A DNA stretch of 64,000 nucleotides, taken from contig NZ_CANLNE010000003.1 in the NCBI RefSeq assembly GCF_947492555.1, positions 682,001 through 746,000 on the forward strand, in the 5' to 3' direction. The notes beneath the pieces are model-generated. The model was not told where the DNA came from. It did not search any database and saw nothing but the letters and a program-made list of their open reading frames with translations. This stretch comes from an uncultured Roseobacter sp. (GTDB lineage Bacteria > Pseudomonadota > Alphaproteobacteria > Rhodobacterales > Rhodobacteraceae). Made by a program: the position numbers and the translations under genes. Below are positions 7,865-16,841 of this stretch, piece after piece (position 1 is the first letter of the stretch; every line of letters starts with the position of its first letter).

Positions 7865-8494
7865 TTGGCGGGTCAATCTGTCAAACGATTTCATGCGGTG
7901 CTTGTGTGGAGTGCGGTTGCGGCCGCCATGGTCGTTCCGCTTGCCGCCGCTTCGACCAGCCCGCTGCTTGCATGGCGTGAACCGATTTACATCGTGGCGG
8001 GGTTTGCGGGCGTCATTGGCATGGCACTCATGCTCCTGCAGCCTCTGCTGATTGCCGGATACCTGCCTGGCTTTTCCGGGCTGGGCGGGCGGCGCATGCA
8101 TCAATGGATCGGTGGATGTCTGGCTGTTGCGGTGATCATCCACGTTGGCGGGCTCTGGATCACGAGCCCGCCAGATGTGGTTGATGCCCTTCTTTTTGTC
8201 TCGGCAACCCCCTTTTCCGCCTGGGGCGTGATTGCCATGTGGGCTGTCCTTGCCACCACGTTGCTGGCGATGTTTCGCAAACGGGTGCGTCTGCGACCGC
8301 GTGACTGGCGTCGTATCCATCTGGGGTTGGTCGTCGTCATCTTGATCGGTACTGTCGTGCACGCCGTGCTGATCGAAGGCACAATGGAAGAGGTCACCAA
8401 GGTCGTGCTCTCTGTGCTGGTCCTGGCGGCGGCCATCCCGGTGCTGATCCGCTTTGGAAGACTGACCCTCAGATCGACACCGCGCCGAGGCTGA
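7865..8494 (+). CDS. Ferric-reductase-like transmembrane protein
   Basis: A 209-residue integral membrane protein with about six helices and conserved His residues in helices (RMHQWIGGCLAVAVIIHVGG; RRIHLGLVVVILIGTVVHAV) spaced as for bis-haem b binding in the ferric reductase-like domain. The start appears to be TTG 5 bases after the preceding stop. It has no flavin or NAD domain, so it would pass electrons to a separate partner, perhaps the Tat-exported protein encoded just upstream. Confidence 0.65.
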   Translation: MAGQSVKRFHAVLVWSAVAAAMVVPLAAASTSPLLAWREPIYIVAGFAGVIGMALMLLQPLLIAGYLPGFSGLGGRRMHQWIGGCLAVAVIIHVGGLWITSPPDVVDALLFVSATPFSAWGVIAMWAVLATTLLAMFRKRVRLRPRDWRRIHLGLVVVILIGTVVHAVLIEGTMEEVTKVVLSVLVLAAAIPVLIRFGRLTLRSTPRRG

Positions 8495-8704
8495 TCCAAG
8501 AGACAACCGTAACGGCCTGAGTATGCGACCGCAAATGGTGGCTGACTGCAAAAGCATGCACGACATCAAATGTACCTACATGATCTTGCTTCGACTGATG
8601 CCGGGTAACATGGCGGTAACCAACCGGGCTTCTATAGGAACTCAATTCCGAATTTCTTTACGCTTTTCCAGCAAGAAGATGACGTTTTTGAGAGAGGATC
8701 AGAC

Positions 8705-9559
8705 ATGGTTTCCCGACTGTTTTTCGCTGCTTTGCTTTTCGTTGTCTGGAGTTTGACCGCGGCTGCAGAGGGTTGGGTGCTGCAGCGCACTGACGGGAAT
8801 GTCCGCATTTCAGTTGACGGAAAAACGTGGAGCCGGGCCAGGAACGGTGCTGATCTTGTCAGCGGGACATGGATCAGAACCGGTGCCCGCAGTCGGGCCA
8901 TCGTGGGACGGGGCGCGGAACGCATCATCTACCGCGCCAACACACTTGCCGCGGTGTCAGTGTCTCAACCAACGGGTCAAACCACGCAGGTCACACATCA
9001 ACGAGGCTCGGTTTTCCTTTCCGTTAAAACTCAGGACCGGAAACGCACCAGCGTTGTGACACCGCACCTCGCAGCTGTGATTAAGGGCACCGTTTTGGAA
9101 GTGATCACCGACGAGGAAAGCGCTTCGGTGCGCGTGGACAAGGGTGTCGTTGAGGTGCGTAGCGACGGGCGTAGTGTCGATGTCGATGCCGGGCGCCAGG
9201 CGGTTTCAAACGGTCGATCGCTGAACGTGTCCGCGGCGGATGTGACCAGCCGAGTTCCAGGCTCCCCGAATACTTTCAGTCTGGAGTTGCGCCAAGCACC
9301 CGCTGCGACGCGGAGTGCGGCCCGAAATGCGAGTGCGACAGGGCTTGCCAATGGCAACGCTTTTGGGGCGTCGGCCGCAAAAAACAAAGGAAACAATGGA
9401 AACGGCAACGGCGGCGGGAACGGCAACGGCGGCGGGAACGGTAACGGTGGTGGAAACGGCAACGGCGGCGGGAACGGCAACGGCGGCGGGAACGGTAACG
9501 GTGGTGGAAACGGCAACGGAAACAATGGGAACGGAAATGACAATGGAGGCGGAAACTGA
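8705..9559 (+). CDS. FecR-domain exported protein with Gly/Asn-rich tail
   Basis: A 284-residue protein: signal peptide (to about residue 21), a FecR domain (about 25-165; GTWIRTGARSRAIV, QRGSVFLSVKT, VVTPHLAAVIKGTVLEV, VRVDKGVVEVRS) and a long low-complexity tail of Gly and Asn built from tandem DNA repeats. Stand-alone periplasmic FecR proteins like this are often encoded beside CHASE2 cyclases or diguanylate enzymes. Here the next gene is CHASE2-GGDEF-EAL, starting at or over this gene's stop. It probably presents a periplasmic signal to that CHASE2 domain. Confidence 0.75.
   Translation: MVSRLFFAALLFVVWSLTAAAEGWVLQRTDGNVRISVDGKTWSRARNGADLVSGTWIRTGARSRAIVGRGAERIIYRANTLAAVSVSQPTGQTTQVTHQRGSVFLSVKTQDRKRTSVVTPHLAAVIKGTVLEVITDEESASVRVDKGVVEVRSDGRSVDVDAGRQAVSNGRSLNVSAADVTSRVPGSPNTFSLELRQAPAATRSAARNASATGLANGNAFGASAAKNKGNNGNGNGGGNGNGGGNGNGGGNGNGGGNGNGGGNGNGGGNGNGNNGNGNDNGGGN
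9410..9517 (+). repeat. Six 18-bp coding repeats arranged as two identical 54-bp units
   Basis: Units of 18 bp encode the hexapeptide GGGNGN. The six units form two identical 54-bp blocks (9410-9463 and 9464-9517), each with the same order of synonymous variants. That points to a recent block duplication rather than independent slippage of single units. In frame within the FecR-domain gene. Confidence 0.9.
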
Positions 9560-9585
9560 CTCGTCCTGCCGTCGTTCTACGCCAT

Positions 9586-12306
9586 GTGCTCGTCGCGCAT
9601 TTGATAGTCGCCGCAGTCTTTCTTGCTGACCGCGGAGACTATTTTTGGGTTTTGAACGACCGCCTGGAGGATTTCCGCGCTGCAAATACAGAGCGCACGG
9701 CCTCGGGTGATTTTATCTTTGTCGCCATCGATGCAGCGTCTATTCAGTCAATCGGAGCATGGCCTTGGTCACGTCAGGTGCACGCGGATATCCTCGACAA
9801 TCTGGCCGATGCCGGTGCCCTAGACGTTCTTTTTGATGTCGATTTCGCGTTCCCGTCCGATCCTGCAGGTGACCTGGCTTTTGCCAATGCTCTGGATCGA
9901 TCCGGAAGCGCATATCTGCCTGTGTTCCGACAAGCCGGACGCACGGGCGACAATGAACAAACGACGAACCGGCCACTGACACTTTTTGCAGAACGGAGTT
10001 GGCCCGCCTTGGTCAACGTGTTCAGTGACCGGCAAGGGGCGGTCCGCTTCTACCCCTTCGGTGACACGATTAACGGTGACTACATTCCCGCCGCCGCCGC
10101 CGTTCTCACGGGCACATTCTCGGAACGGTCGGGCAGTTTTCCCATCAATTTTGCGTTTCGACCTGACAGTGTACCGGCTGTTTCGGCAGCCGACGTCGCG
10201 ACAGGCCGGTTCGACCCGGGTATGATCGCGGGCCGATCCGTCGTCGTAGGCGCTTTCGCCATCGAATTGGGTGATCTTTTTGCTGTGCCGGTGCATGGGA
10301 TCATTCCGGGACCTCTTTTGCATATCCTTGCGGCAGAGACGCTGGCCGCCGGCGTGGTGCCCGTAACGCTGGCTGTGGAGTGGGTTTTGCTGGCTCTCTT
10401 GGCGTTTCTGTTGCTCTTGCAAACTCCCTTGCTTCGGAGACCTTCCACACTGATAACCGCAGCAATCCTCACGCTTGTTGGCACTGAGGCGGCGGCATTC
10501 GGGCTCTTCGCGACACGTGCTGTTGTCGTCCCAACCGGGGTCCTTTATCCGAGCCTGCTCGCTTTTTGCAGTTGGTCTCTTTTGTGGCGGCTGAAGCTGA
10601 ATGGTTGGATTATCAACCGCCAACGACAGGAAGTCGCAAACACCTCGGCGCTGTTGCGGCAAGTATTTGACGACAGCTTTGATGCCATTGCTGTCGTAGA
10701 CGAGACCGGTGCGGTTCAGATGCATAGTGATACTGCGGCCGGCCTCTTTGGCGTTGACGAGGGAGGTCAGCTCCGGCTGCCCGGTCGGCTCAAGGAGCAC
10801 GCGCTCGCCGCGATGGAAAAAGGCTGCGAGCAAACCGTTCGAAAGTACGAAAGTCTCTCCGGTGGCGTCTCGCTTCATCTGGAATACACCGTTGCCCCCT
10901 CACGGACAGTTTCTTTTGAAGGCGTGAAGGAAAGAACTCTGCGGATCGCTACCCTGTCGATGCGCGATGTCACGAAGTTAAAGGAACAGGAGCGTGAAAT
11001 CGCATATCTGTCCAGTTACGACGCGCTCACGGGCGCGCTGCGGCGCAGCGTCCTGCTGGATTTCATGAGCCTGCGCGCAGAGGCGGGAGAGCCCTTTGCT
11101 GTTTTCGTTTTCAACCTCAGTCGATTTAAAACGATCAACGTCGTGCTGGGCCGCGACGTGGGAGACGCACTTTTGCAGCACGTGGTGAAGCGCCTGGAGG
11201 AGGCCGGACTGAACATCTCGGCTCCCGCGCGGCTGGGCGGAGACACCTTCGCATGTTTCACTGAGTTTGAGACGGACGATGCGCTGGCCGCGACCTTTGC
11301 GCGCCGCCTTTGCGAGATTGTCGCAAGCCCCTATGCGTTGGAAAAGGCCAATGCGCGCATCGGCGTAAATCTCGGGTACTGTCAGGTGGTTCCGGACGCA
11401 AGCTTTGCTGCCACGGAGGCGTTGTCCCATGCGGAGGAGGCGCTCGACGCTGCGCGGCTTTCGGGCGACGGTGAGCCCCGATCCTATGATCCTGTCCTGT
11501 CTCGCACCCAGTTTCGCTCCAGGGAGATCGAGCGTGCCATGGGGCGGGCGCTCGACCGGGAAGAGTTCGAAGTTTGGTACCAGCCGCAGCATCGCCTAGA
11601 GGATCTGAAACTGGTTGGCTCCGAAGCGCTTTTGCGCTGGAAATCGGAACAGCTTGGCCAAGTATTCCCGGACGAATTCATCGAGATCGCGGAATCGACA
11701 GGTTTCATCAACGAACTTGGGGCATGGGTCCTGGAAAGGGCAATGCTGGATACTCTGGCGCTGCCTGGCGCTTTGGGCATCGCCGTCAATGTATCTGGTG
11801 TTCAGATAACCGGCGACAGTATTGTCGGTGACGTCAACAAGCTCCTCAAGGACACTGGCTTTCCAGCATCGCGTCTATGCCTGGAACTCACCGAAACCGT
11901 CCTGTTCGACGGGACGGGCGACTTGGTGGAAAAAATGCGCGACATCCAGTTTCGCGGCATAAGCTGGGCCTTGGATGATTTCGGAACGGGATACTCGTCC
12001 CTAGGATATCTTTCCAAGCTTCCAATCGACAAACTCAAGGTAGACAAGTCCTTTATGTTTGGTCTTGGCACCGACCCTTCGGCCGAACCAATCCTTTCGG
12101 CGATAAGCGATCTTTGCCGCGGCTTGGGGATGACACTCTTGTGCGAAGGCGTGGAGACCGAAGAACATCTCTCCTTTCTCAAAACGCATCACTACGCAGA
12201 AGCTCAAGGCTATCTCTTTGGAAAGCCAATGCCGTTTTCCGACTTTACCGGCTATGCGGGACGAGAAGAATTTGGCAAAGGAAGCGACCCGCAAACCGGT
12301 TCTTGA
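9586..12306 (+). CDS. CHASE2-GGDEF-EAL membrane protein, probable c-di-GMP phosphodiesterase
   Basis: About 906 residues: N-terminal helix, periplasmic CHASE2 sensor (about 20-245), three membrane helices, a PAS-like segment (about 350-460), a GGDEF domain and an EAL domain. The GGDEF signature reads GGDTF (551-555), so cyclase activity is doubtful. The EAL domain is intact: EALLRW (from Glu680), the DDFGTG loop and CEGVETEEH. The start is uncertain: GTG 9586 has no clear ribosome site, whereas a CTG at 9556 overlapping the FecR stop follows GGAGG and would add 10 residues. It forms a unit with the FecR-domain gene. Confidence 0.85.
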   Translation: MLVAHLIVAAVFLADRGDYFWVLNDRLEDFRAANTERTASGDFIFVAIDAASIQSIGAWPWSRQVHADILDNLADAGALDVLFDVDFAFPSDPAGDLAFANALDRSGSAYLPVFRQAGRTGDNEQTTNRPLTLFAERSWPALVNVFSDRQGAVRFYPFGDTINGDYIPAAAAVLTGTFSERSGSFPINFAFRPDSVPAVSAADVATGRFDPGMIAGRSVVVGAFAIELGDLFAVPVHGIIPGPLLHILAAETLAAGVVPVTLAVEWVLLALLAFLLLLQTPLLRRPSTLITAAILTLVGTEAAAFGLFATRAVVVPTGVLYPSLLAFCSWSLLWRLKLNGWIINRQRQEVANTSALLRQVFDDSFDAIAVVDETGAVQMHSDTAAGLFGVDEGGQLRLPGRLKEHALAAMEKGCEQTVRKYESLSGGVSLHLEYTVAPSRTVSFEGVKERTLRIATLSMRDVTKLKEQEREIAYLSSYDALTGALRRSVLLDFMSLRAEAGEPFAVFVFNLSRFKTINVVLGRDVGDALLQHVVKRLEEAGLNISAPARLGGDTFACFTEFETDDALAATFARRLCEIVASPYALEKANARIGVNLGYCQVVPDASFAATEALSHAEEALDAARLSGDGEPRSYDPVLSRTQFRSREIERAMGRALDREEFEVWYQPQHRLEDLKLVGSEALLRWKSEQLGQVFPDEFIEIAESTGFINELGAWVLERAMLDTLALPGALGIAVNVSGVQITGDSIVGDVNKLLKDTGFPASRLCLELTETVLFDGTGDLVEKMRDIQFRGISWALDDFGTGYSSLGYLSKLPIDKLKVDKSFMFGLGTDPSAEPILSAISDLCRGLGMTLLCEGVETEEHLSFLKTHHYAEAQGYLFGKPMPFSDFTGYAGREEFGKGSDPQTGS

Positions 12307-12568
12307 AATCCACACAGCAAAACCGCGTGAGAACTGGCGCACGCCGTCTGTGTTTTCGCAAATTCTGTTTTCTGCGCGTTCGGATGAATTTCGGTCCCGC
12401 AGTGGAATTTGTAGGTGAGTTCAACAGATGGACGAGTATTTGGAAGGCCCTGCAACACATGCCGGTGTTCCGACTGCGTGGACCTGGGAAAGATTCCTCG
12501 ACTGCCGATAGGTTTCACCGGAAAGAGAGTTTCCCACCTGGCGGATAAGTCATTGATTTCAAAAGATG

Positions 12569-12645
12569 TGGTAGGCCCGGCAGGACTTGAACCCGCAACC
12601 AAAGCGTTATGAGCGCTCTGCTCTAACCAATTGAGCTACAGGCCC
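12569..12645 (-). tRNA. tRNA-Ile2 (anticodon CAT, read as lysidine-AU)
   Basis: A 77-nt cloverleaf on the minus strand: acceptor GGGCCTG with CGGGCCT, discriminator A and encoded CCA; anticodon arm GAGCG-CTCATAA-CGCTT; T arm GCGGG-TTCAAGT-CCTGC. The CAT anticodon could be mistaken for Met. The anticodon stem-loop and the GAGCAG context resemble the minor isoleucine tRNA whose C34 is modified to lysidine by TilS, and it lacks initiator tRNA features. Small frames over it are artefacts. Confidence 0.9.
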
Positions 12646-12776
12646 GCCATGACCTCGTGGGTAAGCCGCACTGTTGCCCGCGTCAAGAGGCCGGATGGCG
12701 CGCTCCAGACATTGCATGCGCGCGGCGAATGCTCTAACCCCCGATGCATCAAATCAGCGGCGCAAGGGACCCTGTC

Positions 12777-13823
12777 ATGACACTGCCAAAAAACGGGATC
12801 ACCTATGCGGATGCAGGTGTGGACATTGATGCGGGCAACGCGCTTGTGGACCGTATCAAGCCGGCGGCAAAGCGCACGAACCGCCCAGGTGTGATGGCCG
12901 GGCTGGGCGGGTTTGGCGCGCTTTTCGATCTCAAGGGGGCGGGGTATCAGGACCCGATCCTTGTGGCGGCGACCGATGGGGTCGGGACCAAGCTGCGCAT
13001 TGCCATTGACACCGGCCACGTGGACGGTGTGGGTGTCGATCTGGTGGCAATGTGTGTAAACGATCTGGTCTGTCAGGGCGCGGAGCCATTGTTTTTCCTC
13101 GACTATTTCGCGACCGGCGCGCTGGACACCGATCAGGCGGCGCGCATCATCGAAGGTATCGCGCTTGGGTGTGAGCGGGCCGGCTGTGCCCTGATTGGCG
13201 GTGAAACGGCAGAAATGCCGGGCATGTATCCCGCCGGGGATTTCGATCTGGCAGGCTTTTCCGTAGGTGCCATGGAACGCGGGCAGGACCTGCCAATGGA
13301 GGTTGCTTCCGGCGATGTGCTGCTTGGCCTCGCCTCCGACGGTGTGCATTCCAATGGCTACAGTCTGGTGCGCAAGCTGGTCGATCTTTCCGGGCTCTCG
13401 TGGGAAGACGCCTGCCCGTGGGCGGATCGGTCCTTGGGGGCAGAGCTGCTGACACCAACGCGGCTTTACGTGCGGCCCGTGCTGATGGCGATCCGGGCAG
13501 GGGGCGTGCATGCGCTGGCGCATATCACGGGCGGCGGTCTGACCGAGAACCTGCCGCGGGTCTTGTCAGAGGATCTGGGCGCGCAGATTTATCTGAACAG
13601 CTGGAGCCTGCCGCCGGTTTTTGACTGGATGGCACGGACCGGCGGCATGGCTGAAGCGGAGATGCTCAAGACCTTCAATTGCGGGCTGGGCATGATCCTC
13701 GTGGTTGCACCCGAGCGCGCCGAGGACCTGACGGTCCTGCTGACCGAGCAGGGCGAAACGGTGACCCGTGTCGGTACGGTGACGGACAAAGCAGGCGTGC
13801 AGTATCAGGGCGCGTTGCTTTGA
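12777..13823 (+). CDS. purM: Phosphoribosylformylglycinamidine cyclo-ligase
   Basis: A 348-residue AIR synthetase, which closes the imidazole ring in de novo purine synthesis with ATP. It shows the family start [13 protein letters not shown], the DGVGTK and [19 protein letters not shown] blocks, [11 protein letters not shown] and the C-terminal FNCGLGM. The ATG at 12777 follows AAGGGA and matches the family start; an earlier in-frame ATG lacks this. Its stop overlaps the purN start by 4 bases, so the two are translationally coupled. Confidence 0.97.
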   Translation: MTLPKNGITYADAGVDIDAGNALVDRIKPAAKRTNRPGVMAGLGGFGALFDLKGAGYQDPILVAATDGVGTKLRIAIDTGHVDGVGVDLVAMCVNDLVCQGAEPLFFLDYFATGALDTDQAARIIEGIALGCERAGCALIGGETAEMPGMYPAGDFDLAGFSVGAMERGQDLPMEVASGDVLLGLASDGVHSNGYSLVRKLVDLSGLSWEDACPWADRSLGAELLTPTRLYVRPVLMAIRAGGVHALAHITGGGLTENLPRVLSEDLGAQIYLNSWSLPPVFDWMARTGGMAEAEMLKTFNCGLGMILVVAPERAEDLTVLLTEQGETVTRVGTVTDKAGVQYQGALL

Positions 13824-14413
13824 CCAAACGGGTGGCGATTTTCATTTCCGGCAGCGGCTCCAACATGGTCAAGCTGCTCGACAGTATGCACGGGGATCAC
13901 CCGGCGCGGCCCTGTGTTGTGCTGTCGAATGATCCCTCTGCCAAAGGGTTGGAACTGGCCGAGGCGCGCGGCGTGCCCACCGAAGTGGTGCGGCACCAGC
14001 CTTTCAAGGGCGACCGCGATGCCTTTGAACACGCCATTACCGGCGCGCTTGCCCATCACGCACCGGATATCATCTGTTTGGCCGGGTTCATGCGCAAGCT
14101 GACGGCAGGTTTTGTCGATCCCTGGCGCGGGCATATGCTGAACATCCATCCCTCGCTGCTGCCGAAGTACAAGGGGCTCCACACCCATGCCCGGGCGCTG
14201 GAAGCGGGCGACCATTTGCACGGATGCACGGTGCATGAGGTGACCCCGGCGCTGGATGACGGCCCGATCCTGGGGCAGGCGGAGGTGCCAGTGCAGCCGG
14301 GGGACACGATCGACACACTCTCTGCCCGTGTGCTGGTGCAGGAACACCGGCTCTACCCCGCGGTTCTGGAGCGCTTTGCCCGTGGCGATAAACGCCCGAT
14401 CCTGTTGCGCTAG
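13820..14413 (+). CDS. purN: Phosphoribosylglycinamide formyltransferase
   Basis: A 197-residue GAR transformylase using 10-formyl-THF. The TTG start at 13820 overlaps the purM stop and gives the usual start [15 protein letters not shown]. Catalytic features are present: [12 protein letters not shown] with the His, [20 protein letters not shown] with the catalytic Asp, and LAGFMRKL. Sits downstream of purM as in many proteobacteria. Confidence 0.97.
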   Translation: MTKRVAIFISGSGSNMVKLLDSMHGDHPARPCVVLSNDPSAKGLELAEARGVPTEVVRHQPFKGDRDAFEHAITGALAHHAPDIICLAGFMRKLTAGFVDPWRGHMLNIHPSLLPKYKGLHTHARALEAGDHLHGCTVHEVTPALDDGPILGQAEVPVQPGDTIDTLSARVLVQEHRLYPAVLERFARGDKRPILLR

Positions 14414-14510
14414 GTGCCCGGATATGCGGTTCTGGTCAAAGTCCCGCGCCTCGTGTAACAGATTGGTGACTGGGTATTATTGACGATCATTAAGAAAAAG
14501 AAACGCCCGA

Positions 14511-15671
14511 ATGAAAACACTCACCACGACTGCGGAACTGGCGGCCTTTTGCACAGAGGCGGCCGGCCATGACTATGTGACCGTCGATACCGAGTTTTTG
14601 CGCGAACGCACTTACTACTCAAAGCTCTGCCTGATCCAGCTGGCCATGCCCGGCACGGATGACAGCACGGCGGTGCTGGTCGATCCGCTGGCCGAGGGGC
14701 TGTCGCTGGAGCCGCTCTACGCGCTCTTTCGGGATACCTCCGTGGTCAAGGTGTTTCACGCCGCACGTCAGGATCTGGAAATCTTCTATGTGGATGCGCA
14801 GGTCTTTCCGGAGCCGCTCTTTGACACGCAGGTGGCGGCCATGGTCTGCGGCTTTGGCGAGCAGGTGGGCTATGAAACGCTTGTCCGCCGGATTGCGAAA
14901 AAGCCGCTCGACAAGACATCGCGGTTTACCGACTGGTCCCGCCGTCCGCTGACGGCGGCGCAAAAGACCTATGCGTTGGCGGATGTGACCCATCTGCGCG
15001 AGATCTACGAGTTCCTTGCCGCCAAGCTGGAAGAAACCGGGCGTAGCCGTTGGGTCCAGGAGGAGCTGAAGGTTCTGACCAGCCCCGACACCTATATCGT
15101 GACCCCGGAAGAGGCCTGGCGGCGGGTGAAAACGCGGACGAATTCGCCCAAGTTTCTCGCTGTCGTGCGGGAACTGGCCGGTTTTCGCGAACGCCACGCG
15201 CAAGAGCGCAACATCCCCCGCAACCGCGTCTATAAAGACGATGCGCTGGTGGAGCTGGCCTCCAACAAGCCCAAAAACGCCGAAGAACTTGGCCGTGCGC
15301 GGTTGTTGCTGCGCGAGGCGCGGCGCGGAGATATCGCCGAAGGTATCCTCAACGCCGTGGCTGACGGGGTGAATTGTCCGCCCGACAAGATGCCCCAACC
15401 GGACCGGTCGCGGGAGAAGCTGCAGGTTAACCCGGCGTTGGCCGATCTGCTGCGCGTGCTGCTTAAGGCCAAGACAGAGAGCGCTGGCGTTGCGGCGAAA
15501 CTGATTGCTCCGGCCTCAGAGCTGGATGCCATTGCGGCGGGCCTGCGGGACGTCGCGGCCCTGCAAGGCTGGCGCAAGGAGGTGTTCGGCGCGGATGCCT
15601 TACGTCTCTGCGAGGGTAAGATCGCGCTGGCCGCCGACGGGTCCGACGTGCGGATCATAGCGCTCGACTGA
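14511..15671 (+). CDS. rnd: Ribonuclease D
   Basis: A 386-residue 3'-5' exoribonuclease involved in tRNA 3'-end trimming. The DEDDy active-site motifs are visible: VDTEFLRERTYY (Exo I), FHAARQDLEIF (Exo II) and YALADVTHLREIY (Exo III with Tyr). An HRDC domain follows (about 205-290). Length is typical. It has its own 97-base upstream gap after purN and converges on the lipoprotein gene. Confidence 0.95.
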   Translation: MKTLTTTAELAAFCTEAAGHDYVTVDTEFLRERTYYSKLCLIQLAMPGTDDSTAVLVDPLAEGLSLEPLYALFRDTSVVKVFHAARQDLEIFYVDAQVFPEPLFDTQVAAMVCGFGEQVGYETLVRRIAKKPLDKTSRFTDWSRRPLTAAQKTYALADVTHLREIYEFLAAKLEETGRSRWVQEELKVLTSPDTYIVTPEEAWRRVKTRTNSPKFLAVVRELAGFRERHAQERNIPRNRVYKDDALVELASNKPKNAEELGRARLLLREARRGDIAEGILNAVADGVNCPPDKMPQPDRSREKLQVNPALADLLRVLLKAKTESAGVAAKLIAPASELDAIAAGLRDVAALQGWRKEVFGADALRLCEGKIALAADGSDVRIIALD

Positions 15672-15677
15672 GCGGGG

Positions 15678-16205
15678 TTACCTGCGTGATTGTAGCGCGT
15701 TGCGGACAGCTTCGACCCGGATGGTGCGGGCGCCGGAAAGCGTCTGATTGGTGACCTTGCGGGCAACGGTTACTTCGCGTGTCACCGGGGCGCCCTGAGC
15801 GGTGCCACCCCGCTGCAGGCCCTGGAGACTGTAGGAGAGGACACCATCGACGACCGCCTCGTCCTCATTGGTCGGGATCAGCCGCACATCATAGACGCCC
15901 TGAACGGCGGCAACACCGGTTGCACGGATGATTGCACCACCCGGGACACGTTCAACGGTCAGATCGCTGACCGTATCAATCGGCTGGCCGGCATAGGATC
16001 TTTCTCTGTTCGAAGAGAAGAGACCCTCGCGTGTGGGGATGAGCGGGTTGGTGTTCTCGGCCGACGCGGCGACCGGCGCGGGTTCGCCGCGCCCGAACCA
16101 GTTGAACGGGTTGACCCGGCTGTCACGGATGCTGCCGCATGCGGAAAGGATCAGGGTCGAGACCAGAAGGACGGAAACTGTCTTGCGCATGGGGCCTGCC
16201 ATCAA
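15678..16205 (-). CDS. Small outer-membrane-type lipoprotein, function unknown
   Basis: Up to 175 residues with a lipoprotein signal: positive n-region, hydrophobic core and lipobox LSAC, giving a lipidated Cys after about 22 residues. The ATG at 16190 (MRKTVS) is an equally good start. The mature part has a variable linker and a beta-rich domain (DTVSDLTVERVPGGAIIRATGVAAVQGVYDVRL) without a recognised family. Divergent from sufE. No function inferred. Confidence 0.7.
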   Translation of the reverse strand: MMAGPMRKTVSVLLVSTLILSACGSIRDSRVNPFNWFGRGEPAPVAASAENTNPLIPTREGLFSSNRERSYAGQPIDTVSDLTVERVPGGAIIRATGVAAVQGVYDVRLIPTNEDEAVVDGVLSYSLQGLQRGGTAQGAPVTREVTVARKVTNQTLSGARTIRVEAVRNALQSRR

Positions 16206-16313
16206 TTCTTGTTCTTCCCCGATTATCTCATCTGATGCGCGTTGAAAAGCGCCAAGGCGGCTGGACCTTTGGCAATGCGCGCCTTACCTCAGGAACGATA
16301 AGCGAGGACGGTG

Positions 16314-16724
16314 ATGGCACAGGCAGAATTTGAAGAACTGGTCGAAGATTTCGAGTTCCTGGACGATTGGGAAGATCGCTACCGCCTGGTGATCGAAGAG
16401 GGCAAGGGGATGGCGCCGCTGGATGCGGCCCTGAAAGTGCCTGCGACCAAGGTGGAGGGCTGCGCCAGCCAGGTCTGGCTGCATGCGGTCACCGACGGCG
16501 GTGTGCTGCATTTCGACGGGGAGAGCGACGCGATGATCGTGAACGGGTTGATTGCCGTTCTGCGCAAGCTCTACAACGGGTTGCCGCTGGACGCCGTTCT
16601 GAGCGTGGATGCGCGCCAGGAAATGGAGCGTCTGGGGCTGAACGATCATCTCTCGGCGCAGAGATCGAATGGCTTGCGCGCGATGATCGAGCGCATTCGC
16701 AGCGTGTCTGCTGCTGCCTCCTGA
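16314..16724 (+). CDS. sufE: Cysteine-desulfurase sulfur acceptor SufE
   Basis: A 136-residue SufE protein, which takes persulfide sulfur from SufS for Fe-S cluster assembly. The sulfur-accepting Cys50 sits in VEGCASQVWL; the FLDDWEDRYRLVIEEG start and the C-terminal LSAQRSNGLRAMI are family hallmarks. ATG 16314 is preferred to the overlapping GTG because of its spacing from GAGG. The suf operon itself is not nearby. Confidence 0.95.
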   Translation: MAQAEFEELVEDFEFLDDWEDRYRLVIEEGKGMAPLDAALKVPATKVEGCASQVWLHAVTDGGVLHFDGESDAMIVNGLIAVLRKLYNGLPLDAVLSVDARQEMERLGLNDHLSAQRSNGLRAMIERIRSVSAAAS

Positions 16725-16783
16725 ACGCTGACAGAGCAGCCTTTCAGCAAAGGGGCGCGCCTGCGGCGTGTTACCCAAATAGA

Positions 16784-16810
16784 CGCACCTTCGGTGCGAC
16801 ACGATGTTTT
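16784..16810 (+). terminator. Hairpin after sufE, possible terminator
   Basis: CGCACC-TTC-GGTGCG (16784-16798) forms a 6-bp stem with a three-base loop. A T run follows only after an eight-base interval, so this is a weak terminator candidate for sufE. DUF1638 converges from the other side. Confidence 0.35.
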
Positions 16811-16841
16811 TCAAATTCCATCCGGAATTTGGCGGTGACAG

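Noticed and set aside
8634-8670. GGAAC...CGCTT as a general-stress (EcfG) promoter before the FecR gene
   Set aside because: The spacing is about 19 bases and the -10 is CGCTT, outside the GGAAC-N16/17-CGTT pattern.
9396-9540. Repeats as a possible CRISPR or intergenic array
   Set aside because: Units are contiguous 18-mers without spacers and are in frame within the FecR-domain gene.
12307-12568. Possible gene between the EAL protein and the tRNA
   Set aside because: Several overlapping frames cross it, but none has a ribosome site or recognisable domain; treated as non-coding.
12415-12612. Short plus-strand ORF ending GPAGLEPATKAL
   Set aside because: This peptide is the well-known artefact of translating a tRNA gene on the opposite strand; the tRNA cloverleaf explains the sequence.
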